A stretch of DNA of 64,000 nucleotides from Paenibacillus antibioticophila (lineage in GTDB: Bacteria; Bacillota; Bacilli; Paenibacillales; Paenibacillaceae), in NCBI RefSeq assembly GCF_000455265.1, contig NZ_HG005140.1:391852-455851 (forward strand), given 5' to 3'. The stretch's first letter is position 1. Every line of letters starts with the position of its first letter. Of this stretch, positions 62,962 to 64,000 are shown piece by piece. The translations under genes were made by a program, and so were the position numbers. The notes beneath the pieces were generated by a model. It searched no databases. It had not been told where the DNA came from and saw only the letters and a program-made list of their open reading frames with translations.

Positions 62962-64000
62962 AACCAAGCAGCGCGAGGATAACAAGCACACCGTCTCTCC
63001 GGAGGAACGCCGTCAAGCCTTCAAGGCTCTATTTTCATATGCCAAGCCTCACCGCAAATCCTTTCTCGGGGTCTTCATCTGTGCATTCCTAGCTATTTCG
63101 GCGGACCTGCTCCAGCCGTTCCTGATCAAATACGCGATTGATGAAAAGGTGCTCTTCGGTGCGTACGGGTCTAAAATTCTGATCGGGCTGGCGGTGGGCT
63201 ATCTGCTTCTCGAAGCGCTTAGCGGCGTGTTCTCCTATGTTCAGGCGAACCTGCTGCAGCGCGTTGGCCAGAGCATTGTAGCTCTCCTGCGGAAAGACCT
63301 GTTCAAGCATATCACCGGACAGTCCATGTCCTTCTTCGACCGGAACTCCATGGGAGGGCTTGTCACGAATGAGTCCAGTGATACCGAGACGATCAATCAG
63401 TTCTTCACCCAGGTTCTGTTCAGTCTCGTCCGGGACGGACTCTCCCTCATTCTTGTTATCGTCTTCATGTTTGCGCTGGATGTGCGGCTTGCCCTGTATT
63501 GCCTGATCCTGTTCCCGATCATTACGGGTATCGCTGTGGCTTTCCGGAAGCATCTGCGATCCTGCTACCAGCAGGCCCGCTCGCTGCTCTCCCGGCTCAT
63601 TGCCTTTACTGCGGAGAATTTATCCGGTATGAGCCTGATTCAGTCCTTCCATCAGGAGCAAGAGCAGGAAGACCGTTTTACGAGCCGGAACACCTCCTAC
63701 TTGAAGGCAAATCTCCGGGAGGTCCGGGCATCGGTTCTCTTTAACCGCTCCTTTGATGTCCTCGGCAATCTGGCCGTTGCATTTGTCGTCTGGCTCGGCG
63801 GGTTTGCCGTGCTCGACCAACAAATCGAATTCGGCGTACTGTATGCATTCACCAGTTATATTCGTCAGTTCTTTCAACCGATCAACCAGATTACTCAACA
63901 GTGGAATACCCTTCAATCTACCACAGTGTCCATGGATCGGCTGTGGCGCATCTTCTCTGCCCAACCGGAGGTTAAGGAGCCTTCACCGGAAGAGAAGAAG
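62951..64000 (+). CDS. ABC exporter half, BmrD/YheH-like, partial
   Basis: 350 codons are visible, the remainder lies past the window end. MPAETKQREDNKHT starts behind GGAGAGGG and overlaps the partner gene. The N-terminal cytoplasmic tail is longer than in the partner. The membrane domain includes FLGVFICAFLAISADLLQPF and SMSFFDRNSMGGLVTNESSD, and the end visible is DRLWRIFSAQPE, just before the ATPase. The ATP site motifs are outside the window. It should supply the canonical ATP site to the heterodimer. Confidence 0.9.
   Translation, partial: MPAETKQREDNKHTVSPEERRQAFKALFSYAKPHRKSFLGVFICAFLAISADLLQPFLIKYAIDEKVLFGAYGSKILIGLAVGYLLLEALSGVFSYVQANLLQRVGQSIVALLRKDLFKHITGQSMSFFDRNSMGGLVTNESSDTETINQFFTQVLFSLVRDGLSLILVIVFMFALDVRLALYCLILFPIITGIAVAFRKHLRSCYQQARSLLSRLIAFTAENLSGMSLIQSFHQEQEQEDRFTSRNTSYLKANLREVRASVLFNRSFDVLGNLAVAFVVWLGGFAVLDQQIEFGVLYAFTSYIRQFFQPINQITQQWNTLQSTTVSMDRLWRIFSAQPEVKEPSPEEKK

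Noticed and set aside
1..64000. CRISPR array, tRNA, rRNA or classical IS transposase
   Set aside because: I found no regular spaced repeats, no cloverleaf-like gene and no transposase frame in the window.

Overview
The window looks like a low-to-mid GC Firmicute of the Paenibacillus type. Evidence seen: strong AGGAGG-type ribosome sites, GTG and TTG starts, a Spo0E-family phosphatase, YesM/YesN two-component genes beside LplB/YtcP-type sugar importers, a short ferrochelatase, a CuAO-stalk surface protein, and a helix-turn-helix/TPR regulator with an overlapping short peptide gene resembling the AloR/AloP type known from Paenibacillus. The genus is an inference; no rRNA or tRNA gene is in the window.

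Positions 1 to about 13,550 are one end of a prophage. Its leftward early operon (9532 down to 1 and beyond the edge) carries DNA-binding and unknown small proteins, a DUF2303-like protein, PcfK/PcfJ-like proteins, a DUF3102 coiled-coil protein, and an SPP1-like replication set: DnaD-type initiator, G39P-like helicase loader and DnaB-type helicase. It ends in a partial sigma-like late regulator. The control region (9.5-12.1 kb) holds a repressor gene divergent from a 55-residue protein with mirror-image promoters, a second small XRE gene, a solo LytTR protein, an orphan DnaD C-terminal domain, and a rightward XRE gene that needs a one-base shift in a T7 run and is flanked by 26-bp inverted repeats. 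A tyrosine integrase (12215-13492) with tandem 11-bp repeats behind it marks the right end. Structural genes and the other att site lie outside the window.

Positions 13.6-64 kb are host chromosome. In order: a ROK repressor; a large periplasmic-sensor/PAS/GGDEF/EAL protein; a small ORF behind a Fur box; a secreted coiled-coil protein; gltD; a five-gene sugar-importer/two-component cluster with a cre site; a LOV-like/GGDEF/EAL protein lacking the photoactive cysteine; a GNAT enzyme; a stalk protein with six repeats; an LTA-synthase-like enzyme; beta-mannosidase; Spo0E-like protein with the peptide/receptor pair; a repeat-rich 1.5-kb intergenic stretch; aldo/keto reductase and aldehyde dehydrogenase; pyruvate kinase; threonine aldolase; a chemoreceptor; uridine kinase; a diguanylate cyclase/HD-GYP pair; polysaccharide deacetylase and MATE transporter; an EamA transporter; small membrane proteins; an inverted-order GH3 glucosidase; ferrochelatase; and a heterodimeric ABC exporter cut by the window edge.

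The host genes give a picture of plant- or soil-polymer use (GH2, GH3, oligosaccharide import under catabolite control), dense cyclic-di-GMP signalling (four proteins, two of them adjacent opposing enzymes) and peptide signalling possibly tied to sporulation. Short hairpin repeats of one family recur at about 13.7, 41.4, 42.45 and 56.35 kb. The most promising leads are the peptide/receptor/Spo0E cluster, the T7-run XRE gene inside inverted repeats, the Fur-box small protein, and the Cys-to-Ser LOV protein.
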